NCBI RefSeq assembly: GCF_000428945.1
Contig: NZ_AUAX01000002.1
Coordinates: 1-64,000 of the forward strand
Reading direction: 5' to 3'
Length of the DNA stretch: 64,000 nt
Origin: Hamadaea tsunoensis DSM 44101
Lineage (GTDB): Bacteria > Actinomycetota > Actinomycetes > Mycobacteriales > Micromonosporaceae
Position numbers and translations under genes: made by a program. Positions within the stretch are counted from its first letter, which is position 1; every line of letters starts with the position of its first letter. The notes under the pieces are model-generated. The model was not told the origin of the DNA. It made no database searches and saw only the letters and a list, made by a program, of their open reading frames with translations. Shown in pieces: positions 17,701 to 25,723 of the stretch.

Positions 17701-18105
17701 GTGCCCGCGCTGCGTACGCATTTCGTCACGTTCTCCACCGAGGTCATCGACCTCACCGACCGGGTGGCCGACCCGCTCTCGCTGCTGCTGGAGATCCGCG
17801 TCGGCGGCGGTACGCACATCGCGGCCGGCCTGCGCTACGCCCGCCAGATCATGACGGTGCCCAGCCGGACCCTCGTGATCACGATCAGCGACTTCGAGGA
17901 GGGCTTCGCCGTCGGTGATCTCCTGGCCGCCACCCGCGCCCTGGCCGACGACGGCGCCACCCTGCTCGGCTGCGCCAGCCTCGACGACCGCGGCCGCCCC
18001 CGGTACGCGACCGGCGTCGCCGCCCAGCTGGTCGCCGCGGGTATGCTGGTCGCCGCGCTCAGCCCGACCGAACTGGCCTCGTGGATCGGAGACAAGGTCC
18101 GATGA
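14728..18105 (+). CDS. DUF5682 and VWA domain fusion protein
   Basis: This 1125-residue protein combines an N-terminal DUF5682-like region (VRLIGVRHHSPVLAAAVGPL, LLVELPAEMQDWVRWL, VVGAFHAPALL) with a C-terminal von Willebrand A domain from about residue 963. The metal site DVSGSMEQS (near 970), a Thr in GGGTHIAAG and ISDFEEG are visible, so MIDAS is intact. In E. coli the equivalents YehM and YehP are separate proteins; here they are fused. VWA proteins usually connect MoxR ATPases with substrates. It overlaps the MoxR gene before it and the SWIM gene after it. Confidence 0.88.
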   Translation: MTDPRARVEELAGHDRVRLIGVRHHSPVLAAAVGPLLDAYAPQTLLVELPAEMQDWVRWLADPGTVAPVALAAAGPDGPRAFYPFADFSPELAAVRWAQRAGVPVVCCDLPLDDPAWRDREQAGGEEPDGPTLRGTVHKGLSGRAGDDLWDRWVEAAAPGSPPEAVRRAALAAGWALRHDAGSAVDPLDLRREACMRGHIAAASGRIAVVVGAFHAPALLDGPTLTGIPAGGAVISLVPYTFDLLDARSGYPAGIRDPRWQQAVHACGATPDGVRAAAHGFAVEIARDLRTHGQPAGPAEAAEVVRLADDLAALRSLPAPGRGELVEALQTVLAQGSPTGVGRGVARAMRTVLIGHKRGSLPPGAPVTGLRPAVEELLAALKLPGPGDAYRRMRLDPLRSPTDRAREVAIQRLAACGAPYGHADQGGGETLTTAWRLEWTPAADAALAVAGLHGVTLDQAAAGMLAARRRRERDAGGSTAEQALAGLATAAACGLPRLVDRRLADVRQAVCHAGTIEQIVAALHLLRRLEHGLLPGLTDFPSAAPGVRADLHAAAVGAVAGLAGSTRVDDARALRDLVQTADEAGAVLRLRHEIDALARAGSPLMRGAAAAVGVLLGHEDPAVFGTRVASWVDLPASEATDRLRGVLSIAGSLLQAGGAPLDPLVEAVDGLPDDEFVRRLPALRGGFDALSPADRDRFLATVSERHGDIGDRLPADPLAVAGWLAADRAGLAALTALGLSTAPAAPQAAPREPVAPRATGTITAQERWRLLLGRESDKLSEGRRPLATALDELYGAGRGEGAYTVDGGGGGREQAYPDVRDWLEDLEALFGTAVRDEVLARAAERGRIDAVLAADPDRVRPSVDLLHTVLSLAGGLPEARLAKLRPLVARLAADLTAQLARRIRPALTGIGTPRPTYRPTGRLDLAATLRRNLHTVRTGADGRPQVLPDRPVFRSRGRRSVDWQVILLVDVSGSMEQSTIWAALTAAVLAGVPALRTHFVTFSTEVIDLTDRVADPLSLLLEIRVGGGTHIAAGLRYARQIMTVPSRTLVITISDFEEGFAVGDLLAATRALADDGATLLGCASLDDRGRPRYATGVAAQLVAAGMLVAALSPTELASWIGDKVR

Positions 18106-19802
18106 GCCTGCCACCCGTCGCCGCCGGGGTCGCGGCCGACGCCGTCGCCGCACTGCCCGCCCGGCTGCGCGCCCGCCTCGACGCCGCCGTCGAACAGGCT
18201 CGCGGGTGGCCGGTCGAGTCCGGCGCAGCCACCGTCGTCGTCCGGCCCGACGAGCAGACGACCGTCACCCTCACCACGCCGGTCGCCGCGGACGCCGACG
18301 CGGTGTGCAGCTGCCTGCTGGCGCCGCGCTGCCTGCACCGCGCCGCGGTCCTCAACGCCGCCCCGATCCTCGGCCCCGGACCCGAAACCGCCGACGTCCC
18401 CGCCGAGCCCGCGGTCGAGACACCGTCCATGGTGGAGGCGAACGCCGATCAGCGGGACGCGGCACGGGTGCTGCGCTCCGCCGCGGCGGCCCTGCTCACC
18501 GCCGGCATCTCCGGCACCGGCGCCGTCGCCCAGGCAGACCTGCTGCGCGCCGTGCACCAGGCCCGCGCCGTCGGCCTGCACGCCGCCGCCTCGGCCGCCG
18601 TCGAGGTCGTCGAGCTGGTCCGCGCCGCCCGCCGCGACGATCCCGCCTTCCGGCTCGGCGACGTGACCGACCGCGTACGCGAGCTGCTGGTCGCCTGCCA
18701 TCGCGTGGCCGGCGGCGACGGCGCTGCGCTCGGCGTGCCGCGACGCGACTACGAACCGGTCGGCGACCTGCGGCTCTACGGGCTCTTCTGCGAGCCGGTG
18801 CGGGCGGCGACCGGCCACGCCGGAGCGGCGACCTACCTCGCCGACGCCACCGGCCGCGTCTGGGTGGTGTCCGACGTCAAGCCGGTGGCCGCCGGAGTCA
18901 CCGTCGCCGGGACGGCCTCCGCGGTGGACCTCGGCGAGGTCCGGCTGAGCCACCACGACCTGTCCCGGGCCGGCTTGCTGGCGGTCAACGCGCACGCCTC
19001 CTCGGCCGGACGGCTCAGCCACGGCCGCGCCCGCCAGGCGGTGGCCGCGCCGGGCGCGTCCTGGTCCGATCCGGCCCTGGACGGGCTGTGGCAGGCGCCC
19101 GCCGCCGAGCAGGCCGACCGCTGGCTGGCCGCCGCGAGCCTGCCCGTGCACGACCGGCGCGCCGCGGACGACCTGGCCTTCCTCGACGGCCTGGTGGCCG
19201 GCGCCGACCGCGGCGGCCTCATCGTCGTCACGACCGACGGCCTCCTGGTCACCGTCGCCGCGCCGCACGAAGACCCCGCCCTGCCCTACGTCGCCAACCT
19301 GCGGCAGCTGTCCACCCACGCCACCGGCCATCCCGTACGCCTGATCGGCCGCTTCCTCGGCGCCCGACGCGTCGCCGGGTTGGCGCTGGCCGCACCGTGG
19401 CTCCCCGACCGGCACGGCGGCCACCTCGACCTCGGCGCCGCCCGCCTGACCCGGGCGGACCTGCCCGACGCGGCTCCCCTCCCGATCGGGCCGGCCGCAC
19501 CGGCACCGGTCGCGCCCCTGCACCTCGTCCGCCACCACCTCGAACGGGTCGTCGCCACGGGACGGGCCGCGCTGCTGTCCGGAGTGGACAAAGACGCGTA
19601 CCGACTGACCGCCGCGCATCTCGGCACCGGCGCGAGCGTCCTGCGCGGGCTGGGAGCGGCCGGCATCCGGCGTACGCGTGACACGTTCGGCCGCCTCGAC
19701 CCGCACGACGCGGACCTGCTGGCGGAAGCGTGGCTGGGCGCGGCGGTGTACGAGCAGGCGGCGACGCGAGAAGTCATCCGCTCGACGTGGCAGACGAGAT
19801 AG
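18102..19802 (+). CDS. SWIM zinc-finger protein (YehQ-like)
   Basis: This 566-residue protein has the SWIM motif C69-x-C71-x5-C77-x-H79 (VCSCLLAPRCLHRAAVLNAA), a zinc site used for DNA or protein contacts. The rest is a long alternating alpha/beta region without recognisable catalytic residues. It ends the five-gene operon; its ATG overlaps the previous stop. In E. coli the same neighbours (YehI, YehL, YehM, YehP, YehQ) are linked, which supports reading 7994-19802 as one functional unit. Confidence 0.87.
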   Translation: MSLPPVAAGVAADAVAALPARLRARLDAAVEQARGWPVESGAATVVVRPDEQTTVTLTTPVAADADAVCSCLLAPRCLHRAAVLNAAPILGPGPETADVPAEPAVETPSMVEANADQRDAARVLRSAAAALLTAGISGTGAVAQADLLRAVHQARAVGLHAAASAAVEVVELVRAARRDDPAFRLGDVTDRVRELLVACHRVAGGDGAALGVPRRDYEPVGDLRLYGLFCEPVRAATGHAGAATYLADATGRVWVVSDVKPVAAGVTVAGTASAVDLGEVRLSHHDLSRAGLLAVNAHASSAGRLSHGRARQAVAAPGASWSDPALDGLWQAPAAEQADRWLAAASLPVHDRRAADDLAFLDGLVAGADRGGLIVVTTDGLLVTVAAPHEDPALPYVANLRQLSTHATGHPVRLIGRFLGARRVAGLALAAPWLPDRHGGHLDLGAARLTRADLPDAAPLPIGPAAPAPVAPLHLVRHHLERVVATGRAALLSGVDKDAYRLTAAHLGTGASVLRGLGAAGIRRTRDTFGRLDPHDADLLAEAWLGAAVYEQAATREVIRSTWQTR

Positions 19803-19857
19803 CGGCAGACGGGATAGGGCTGGTACCCGGCGGTCTCCGGCCGCCGACCGAGTCCTC

Positions 19858-19863
19858 TATCAT
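19858..19863 (+). promoter_or_regulatory. -10 box of a probable leaderless transcript
   Basis: TATCAT ends 6 bases before ATG 19870. No ribosome site is seen, so the adenylation fusion gene is probably read from its own leaderless promoter rather than as part of the MoxR-VWA operon. Confidence 0.48.
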
Positions 19864-19869
19864 CGCCCG

Positions 19870-22398
19870 ATGCCGGACGCCTCTGAACGTGCCCTCGTCC
19901 CCTTCGTACGGGACCTGGAGATGTTCGGCGACCGGCCGGCCCTGATCACCGAAACAGACACCGTCAGCTATCAGGATCTGGCCGCCCGCGCGTACGCGGT
20001 CGCGGCGCGACTCGGTCCCGTCCGGCGGCTCGTCGCCGTCACCGGGGGGAACACCGTCGACGCGATCGCCACCTATCTCGGTGCGCTGCACGGCGGCCAC
20101 ACGGTGCTGCTGCTGGGTGGCGACTCGGAAGCCATCGTCGACCGGTACGACCCGGACGTGCTCGCCGGCCCGGACGGGAACTGGCGGCTCGACGTACGCC
20201 GGCCCGGATCGGCGCACACCCTGCATCCTGATCTGGCGCTGCTGCTGAGTACCTCCGGTTCGACCGGCTCGCCGAAGCTGGTCCGGCTCTCCCACGACAA
20301 TCTCCAGTCGAACGCGACTGCGATCGCCGCGTACCTGGGCATCGGCCTGGGTGACCGGGCGGCGACCAGCCTGCCGATGCACTACTGCTACGGACTGTCG
20401 GTGATCCACAGCCATCTGCTGGCCGGCGCCGGGATCATCCTCACCGACCTGTCGGTGAGCGAGCACCGGTTCTGGGACCTCTTCCGGCAGGCCCACGGGA
20501 CGGCGTTCGCCGGTGTGCCCTACACCTTCGACCTGCTCGACCAGATCGGGTTCGCCGACCTCGACCTGCCGGACCTGCGCTACGTCACCCAGGCCGGCGG
20601 CCGCCTCGCCCCCGACCGGGTGACCCGCTACGCGGAACTCGGTCGCGCACACGGCTGGGACCTCGTGGTCATGTACGGGCAGACCGAGGCGACGGCGCGG
20701 ATGGCGTACCTGCCGCCGCGGCTCGCGGCCACCCGTCCGGAGGCGATCGGGATCCCGGTGCCCGGCGGCTCCTTCCGCATCGACGTCGACCCCGAGGACG
20801 GTCTCGGCGAACTCGTCTACCAGGGCCCGAACGTCATGCTCGGGTACGCCGAGAGCCCCGCCGACCTGGCGCTGGGCCGCGAGGTCGACGAGTTGCGTAC
20901 CGGCGACCTGGCCCGGCTCGCCGACGACGGCCTGTACGAGATCGTCGGGCGGCGCAGCCGCTTCCTGAAGCTGTTCGGCCTCCGGATCGACCTTTCCCAG
21001 GTCGAGGACTTCGTCCGGCGTACAGGAGTGGATGCTGCCTGTGCGGGCACGGACGACCACCTCGTCGTCGCGGTCGCCGGACGACCGGGCGCCGACGATC
21101 TGACCCGCCTGCTCACCACGCAGTTCAAACTGCCTGCTCACGCGCTGAGCGTGCACGTGCTCGACGAGCTTCCCCGGCTGGCGACCGGAAAGATCGATTA
21201 CACCGCCGTCGTGGACCTGGCCGTCCGGCAGGGTGCTCGCAGCGACGGCGCCACCGACGTCGTGACCGCGGTCTGCGACCTGTACGCCGACATGCTCCGC
21301 CGACCGGTGCGCCGCACCGACACGTTCAGCGGGCTCGGCGGCGACTCGCTGTCGTTCGTGCAGACGTCGATCAGGCTGGAACGGCTGATCGGCCGCCTGC
21401 CGCAGGACTGGCAGCACGCCACGATCCAGGATCTCGCCGAGGCGCCCAGACCGGCGTCGCGCCGGCGCGCCACGATCGAGGTCAGCGTGGCCCTGCGCGC
21501 GGCCGCGATCGTCGCCGTCGTCCTCGTGCACTCCAAGGTCCTGATGGCGGTCGGCGGCGCGCATCTGATGCTCGGCATCGCCGGCTTCAACCTCGCCCGG
21601 TTCCAGCTGGACGACGCACCGGCCCTGCAGCGCGTACGCCGGGTGCTGTCCAGCCTGACGCGCATCGTCCTGCCGATGATCGTGTGGGTCGCCCTGATCA
21701 TCGTGACCGTCGGCGACTACTCGCCGATCAACCTCTATCTCGGCTACTACCTCACCGGAGCGGTGAACGCGCATCACGAGGCGCAGCTGTGGTTCATCGA
21801 GGTGATCGTGTTCTACACGCTCGGCGCGCTGCTCCTCGTGACGAACCCGTGGGGATACCGCCTGGAACGACGCTTTCGGTTCGCCCTGCCGATGGTCCTG
21901 GTCGGGCTGGGCCTGCTCACCCGCTACGACCTCGTCCCCGGCATGACCGCCAGCCCGTGGGTGTCCAGCCAGGTCACGCCGCTGATGGTCATCTGGATCT
22001 TCGCGCTCGGCTGGGCGACCGCCCGGGCGGACAAGATCTGGCAGAAGCTGCTGCTGACGGCGATCATCCTGGTCACGATGGCGGACTACTTCATGTACCC
22101 GATGCAGCAGGAGATCGTGACCGCCGGGCTGCTCCTGCTGGTGTGGGTCCGGACGCTGCCGAGCTTCCCGCTGCTCAACAAGGTCCTGGGTACGCTGGCC
22201 GCGAGTTCGCTGCTCATCTACGTCACCCACTACCAGGTGTTCCCGCGGTTCGCCTGGATCGCGCAGCCGAACATCATCGGAGTCGTGATCTCGCTGCTGT
22301 TCGGCGTGGGCTGCGCCGCGCTCGTCCAGCGGCTGCCGTCACCCGCGCGGCTGTTCTCGCGTACGCGGGCCGCGAAGCCGGAATGGGCGCAGATGTAG
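19870..22398 (+). CDS. adenylation - carrier protein - membrane acyltransferase fusion
   Basis: An 842-residue single-chain enzyme. Residues ~1-450 are an AMP-binding adenylation domain (LLLSTSGSTGSPKLVRLSHD near 124, VMYGQTEATARM, ELRTGDLARLADDGLYEIVGRR, LPRLATGKIDYTA). Residues ~460-525 are a carrier protein with the pantetheine serine at about 493 (LGGDSLSFVQ). Residues ~537-835 are hydrophobic with eight to ten helices in the style of acyltransferase family 3 (VHSKVLMAVGG, WFIEVIVFYTLGALL). It could activate an acid, hold it as a thioester and pass it to an acceptor at the membrane. Substrate unknown. No condensation or thioesterase domain is nearby. Confidence 0.88.
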   Translation: MPDASERALVPFVRDLEMFGDRPALITETDTVSYQDLAARAYAVAARLGPVRRLVAVTGGNTVDAIATYLGALHGGHTVLLLGGDSEAIVDRYDPDVLAGPDGNWRLDVRRPGSAHTLHPDLALLLSTSGSTGSPKLVRLSHDNLQSNATAIAAYLGIGLGDRAATSLPMHYCYGLSVIHSHLLAGAGIILTDLSVSEHRFWDLFRQAHGTAFAGVPYTFDLLDQIGFADLDLPDLRYVTQAGGRLAPDRVTRYAELGRAHGWDLVVMYGQTEATARMAYLPPRLAATRPEAIGIPVPGGSFRIDVDPEDGLGELVYQGPNVMLGYAESPADLALGREVDELRTGDLARLADDGLYEIVGRRSRFLKLFGLRIDLSQVEDFVRRTGVDAACAGTDDHLVVAVAGRPGADDLTRLLTTQFKLPAHALSVHVLDELPRLATGKIDYTAVVDLAVRQGARSDGATDVVTAVCDLYADMLRRPVRRTDTFSGLGGDSLSFVQTSIRLERLIGRLPQDWQHATIQDLAEAPRPASRRRATIEVSVALRAAAIVAVVLVHSKVLMAVGGAHLMLGIAGFNLARFQLDDAPALQRVRRVLSSLTRIVLPMIVWVALIIVTVGDYSPINLYLGYYLTGAVNAHHEAQLWFIEVIVFYTLGALLLVTNPWGYRLERRFRFALPMVLVGLGLLTRYDLVPGMTASPWVSSQVTPLMVIWIFALGWATARADKIWQKLLLTAIILVTMADYFMYPMQQEIVTAGLLLLVWVRTLPSFPLLNKVLGTLAASSLLIYVTHYQVFPRFAWIAQPNIIGVVISLLFGVGCAALVQRLPSPARLFSRTRAAKPEWAQM

Positions 22399-22495
22399 GG
22401 GCGCTGCTCGGCTTCGCAGTCGACATCGCGACCGTCCACACTCGCCGCATTCCTCTACGCTGAGTGCCGCAGATCCGACGCCGATGGAGGTCTTC

Positions 22496-25042
22496 GTGGC
22501 GGTCGCGTCACCCGGTCCCGACGAGCTTCCGCCTGGCCCGCACAGGGACCTCGTCGAGGCGATCCATGCGCTCTACGACTTGGCGGGCAAGCCCAGCGCG
22601 CGGGTGATCAGCCTCGCCATCCGGAAGGACGGCACGCTGGGCGAAGCCGCCTCGCACGAGACCATCTCCGCTCTCCTGCGGGGAACGTCCTTCCCATCAT
22701 GGCGACGGGGAGAGTCCATCGTCATCGTTCTGAACAGGATGTGCCAGCGACCCGAGGACGAGAGCCGGCTGCTTCCGCGGTTCCAGGCGCTGTGGCTTCG
22801 GGCCGAGTCCACCCGCTCCGCGGCCCAACAGGCACCTTCGCCGTTCTCGTCCGGGCCGGTCGGCGGCATGTATCAGGGCGCCCCCGCGCCGCCCGTCCCG
22901 GGGGACGCGCCGTTCTCTTCCGCGCCGCGTACGCTCGCTGTTCCGGCATACGACGCGGACCAGGTCGACGACGGGCCACAGGACGATCTCATCGGCATCG
23001 CCGTCGAGGTCGACGCCTTCGCCCACCTCCTGGCCGCCCGCCAGCTCACCCCGCCCCTGGCCGTGGGCCTGTTCGGCGAATGGGGCTCCGGAAAATCCTT
23101 CTTCATGCGTACGCTGCGGGCGCGTATCGACGCACTGACCCGGACTGCCCGCCAGCAGCCGCAACAGCAGTCGATCCATCCGCGGATCGCGCAGATCGAG
23201 TTCAACGCCTGGCACTACGTCGAGGGCAACCTCTGGGCCAGCCTGGTCGCCCACATCTTCGACAATCTGCGTACCTCGCCGGAGGAGCACACCGCGGAGC
23301 TGCGGCGGCGCCGGGCGACGGTGGCCGCGGAACTGGCGAGTACGCAGGAGGTCCAGGAGCGGACGGCGGTCCGCCTGACGGCGCTGGCGCAGCAGATCGA
23401 GGGCGCGGAGCTGGCGCTCGCCGAACTGCACGAGGCGCAGGAGAAGAAGCTCACCGAGCTGAAGGATCTGCGGCTGCGAACGGTGGCGCAGGCGATCGTG
23501 ATCCCGGCAGGCGAGGCGAAGAGCATCCAGAACAGCCTCGACGAGATCGGGGTGACCGCGGTCGGCACGAAGGCCGAGGAGCTGGCCGCGGCCGTGGAAC
23601 GAGCCCGCGACCTGGTACGCCGTGGCGGCGCGACCGGTGGCGTCTTCCTGCGACGCGGCTGGCGGTGGACCCTGCTGGTCGGCGTCGCCGTGCTGGCCGC
23701 GCCGGTGATGAGCATCGTGCTGAGCCACCTCGACCTGACCGGGACGACCAGAGCGGCCGGTACGGTCGCCGCGTTCCTCGCCGCCGCGGCGGCCGTCCTG
23801 AATCGCGGGGTCGGCTGGAGCGCGCAGATGCTGGACCGGCTCGACCGGGCCGATCAGAGCCTGCGGGCCCGGCTGTTCACCGCCGAGGCCCTCCACGCGG
23901 CACGGATCGACGCCGTCAAGTCCGAACTGGACGGACTGCGGGTGGAGGAGAACGCCCTGCGCAGGACGCAGGAGGACGCTGAGCACGCGGCGGCGCGCAT
24001 CCGGGAGAAGCTCGCCCAGCTGACCCCGGCCCGGATGCTCGCGCAGTTCGTCAGCGAACGCGGCGACACCGACGACTACCGCAAGCTGCTCGGGCTGACA
24101 GCGCTGGTCCGGCGCGATTTCGACCAGTTGAGCCGCCTCGTCACCGAGTACAACACCGCCGGCGACGCCCAGGAGACCGGCCTCGACTTCAACCGGATCG
24201 TCCTCTACATCGACGACCTCGACCGGTGTCCGGCACCTCGGGTGGTCGAGGTGCTGCACGCCATCCACCTGCTGCTGTCGTTCCCGATCTTCGTCGTGGT
24301 CGTGGCGGTCGACGGGCGCTGGCTGGGCCGCTCGCTGGACCTCGAACACCCCGAGATGTTCGGTGTCGCCGGCCCGGGCGCCCTCCACGGCCCGTCGGCG
24401 ACCAGCCAGGACTACCTGGAGAAGATCTTCCAGATACCGTTCTGGGTGCCTCGGCTGGACGTGGCGGCCCGCCGGCGGCTGATCATGGGGCTGGCCGACG
24501 TCGATCCCGAGTCGCTGTCCACGACAACCGTGCTGCCGGTGCAGACGCCGGCCGACCTCGACGACGACGAGACCGACGAGGACGAGCCCTACCTGGAGAT
24601 CAGCAGCCTGGAGATCGACGCCGCCGACCTGAGCGCCATCGACAGCCTGACCCCGCTGCTCGGCGACTCACCGCGGGCGATCAAGCGTTTCCTCAACGTG
24701 TTCCGCCTCGTCAAGGGCATCGCGCTGGGCGGCACCCGCCCGATCGACAGCGTCGAGGAGCGGTATCGCGTACTGCTGCTGCTGGCCGTGGTCACCGGGA
24801 TGCCGGAAGCCGCGGCGGTCCTCCTGCCGGCCATGTCGAAAATGGGCGAGGAGTCGCTGCCGGAACTCGTGAACATGCTCTACCGCGACATCAAGGATCC
24901 GGTCGTCCTCCGCGATCTCGAACAGCTCATCGACTGGCTGGTGACCACACCGGTTCCCGCGGAAACGCTGGACCTGGTGGCGCTGCGGCCCTGGATCCCG
25001 ACGATCGCCCGGTACTCGTTCTACGCACCGGTGGGCAGCTGA
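22496..25042 (+). CDS. KAP-family P-loop NTPase with N-terminal HTH-like domain
   Basis: An 848-residue protein. Residues ~15-100 form a helix-turn-helix-like domain (ETISALLRGTSFPSWRRGES) of the sort found on many actinobacterial signalling ATPases. The KAP domain follows: Walker A GEWGSGKSFF near 194, Walker B VLYIDDLDRC near 568 and IPFWVPRLD. Two membrane helices (about 389-413 and 420-437), flanked by coiled coil, interrupt the domain, a hallmark of the family. KAP NTPases assemble membrane-associated complexes, and several act in phage or plasmid defence. GTG 22496 is chosen for its GGAGG site; ATG 22484 is in frame. It overlaps the next convergent gene by 22 bases. Confidence 0.88.
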   Translation: MAVASPGPDELPPGPHRDLVEAIHALYDLAGKPSARVISLAIRKDGTLGEAASHETISALLRGTSFPSWRRGESIVIVLNRMCQRPEDESRLLPRFQALWLRAESTRSAAQQAPSPFSSGPVGGMYQGAPAPPVPGDAPFSSAPRTLAVPAYDADQVDDGPQDDLIGIAVEVDAFAHLLAARQLTPPLAVGLFGEWGSGKSFFMRTLRARIDALTRTARQQPQQQSIHPRIAQIEFNAWHYVEGNLWASLVAHIFDNLRTSPEEHTAELRRRRATVAAELASTQEVQERTAVRLTALAQQIEGAELALAELHEAQEKKLTELKDLRLRTVAQAIVIPAGEAKSIQNSLDEIGVTAVGTKAEELAAAVERARDLVRRGGATGGVFLRRGWRWTLLVGVAVLAAPVMSIVLSHLDLTGTTRAAGTVAAFLAAAAAVLNRGVGWSAQMLDRLDRADQSLRARLFTAEALHAARIDAVKSELDGLRVEENALRRTQEDAEHAAARIREKLAQLTPARMLAQFVSERGDTDDYRKLLGLTALVRRDFDQLSRLVTEYNTAGDAQETGLDFNRIVLYIDDLDRCPAPRVVEVLHAIHLLLSFPIFVVVVAVDGRWLGRSLDLEHPEMFGVAGPGALHGPSATSQDYLEKIFQIPFWVPRLDVAARRRLIMGLADVDPESLSTTTVLPVQTPADLDDDETDEDEPYLEISSLEIDAADLSAIDSLTPLLGDSPRAIKRFLNVFRLVKGIALGGTRPIDSVEERYRVLLLLAVVTGMPEAAAVLLPAMSKMGEESLPELVNMLYRDIKDPVVLRDLEQLIDWLVTTPVPAETLDLVALRPWIPTIARYSFYAPVGS

Positions 25043-25680
25043 CGACGGCCGTGCCGGCCGGCTGGAGTCGCGGTCGGATGCAGCAGGGGGCGGTAGCCTG
25101 CGGCCAGTGCCCCCACGGAAGCCGGCGGGGTCAGCACCTCGACCAGCCCGGCGGGTGGACGAACCGGCGGCCCGTAGCCGGCGAAGGCCCAGGGCCGTAG
25201 TCCGCCGTCCAGCACCAGGGCCGGAGCGCCTTCGTAGTCGACCATCGTCCCGTCCGGCAATGCGTCCACAGTCGACGGCCAGGTGCGCTGCCGACGCGTA
25301 CGCGAGTCCACCCGGGACGCATGCAGCACAGTGTCCATCTCCGTCGCCCGCGGCCGCTCGGCCAGACCGGAGTGGGCCTGCCACGCGGTCGCGTACGCGA
25401 GATAGGCGCCACGCCGGCAGTACGCGCAGGGCCGGTGCCCGGCGGCCAGGGCCGTCGCCTCGTCCAGGAAGAACAGCGCGGTCCACCGACCGGGCGGCAT
25501 CGGCGCCCGCTGCACGCCCTTCCAGTCCAGCACGCAGCAGATCCACAGCTTGGACCGCCATCGCGACGCGCCCAGCGTCAGGCCGGAGCCGTGCAGGCAG
25601 CCGCGGTTGCCCATGAGCAGGCCGCGGCCCCGGTCGGCGACGATCTCGCCGTACGGCGTGACCCGGTTCTGCAGCGGCAT
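25021..25680 (-). CDS. conserved hypothetical protein
   Basis: This 219-residue soluble protein begins MPLQNRVTPYGEIVADRGRG and contains GNRGCLHG, WICCVLDWKG, TALFFLDEATALAAGHRPC and CAYCRRGAY. I recognise this set as a conserved uncharacterised family found across many bacteria. A CxxC pair (AYC region) could bind metal. No function is known to me. A TAGCCT box lies just upstream, and the gene ends inside the 3' end of the KAP gene. Confidence 0.85.
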   Translation of the reverse strand: MPLQNRVTPYGEIVADRGRGLLMGNRGCLHGSGLTLGASRWRSKLWICCVLDWKGVQRAPMPPGRWTALFFLDEATALAAGHRPCAYCRRGAYLAYATAWQAHSGLAERPRATEMDTVLHASRVDSRTRRQRTWPSTVDALPDGTMVDYEGAPALVLDGGLRPWAFAGYGPPVRPPAGLVEVLTPPASVGALAAGYRPLLHPTATPAGRHGRRQLPTGA

Positions 25681-25686
25681 CCGTCC

Positions 25687-25692
25687 AGGCTA
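25687..25692 (-). promoter_or_regulatory. -10 box of a probable leaderless transcript
   Basis: On the minus strand TAGCCT ends 6 bases before ATG 25680, with no ribosome site. Confidence 0.42.
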
Positions 25693-25723
25693 ATCGGGCC
25701 CACCGACAATCCGCCGCCGATGC

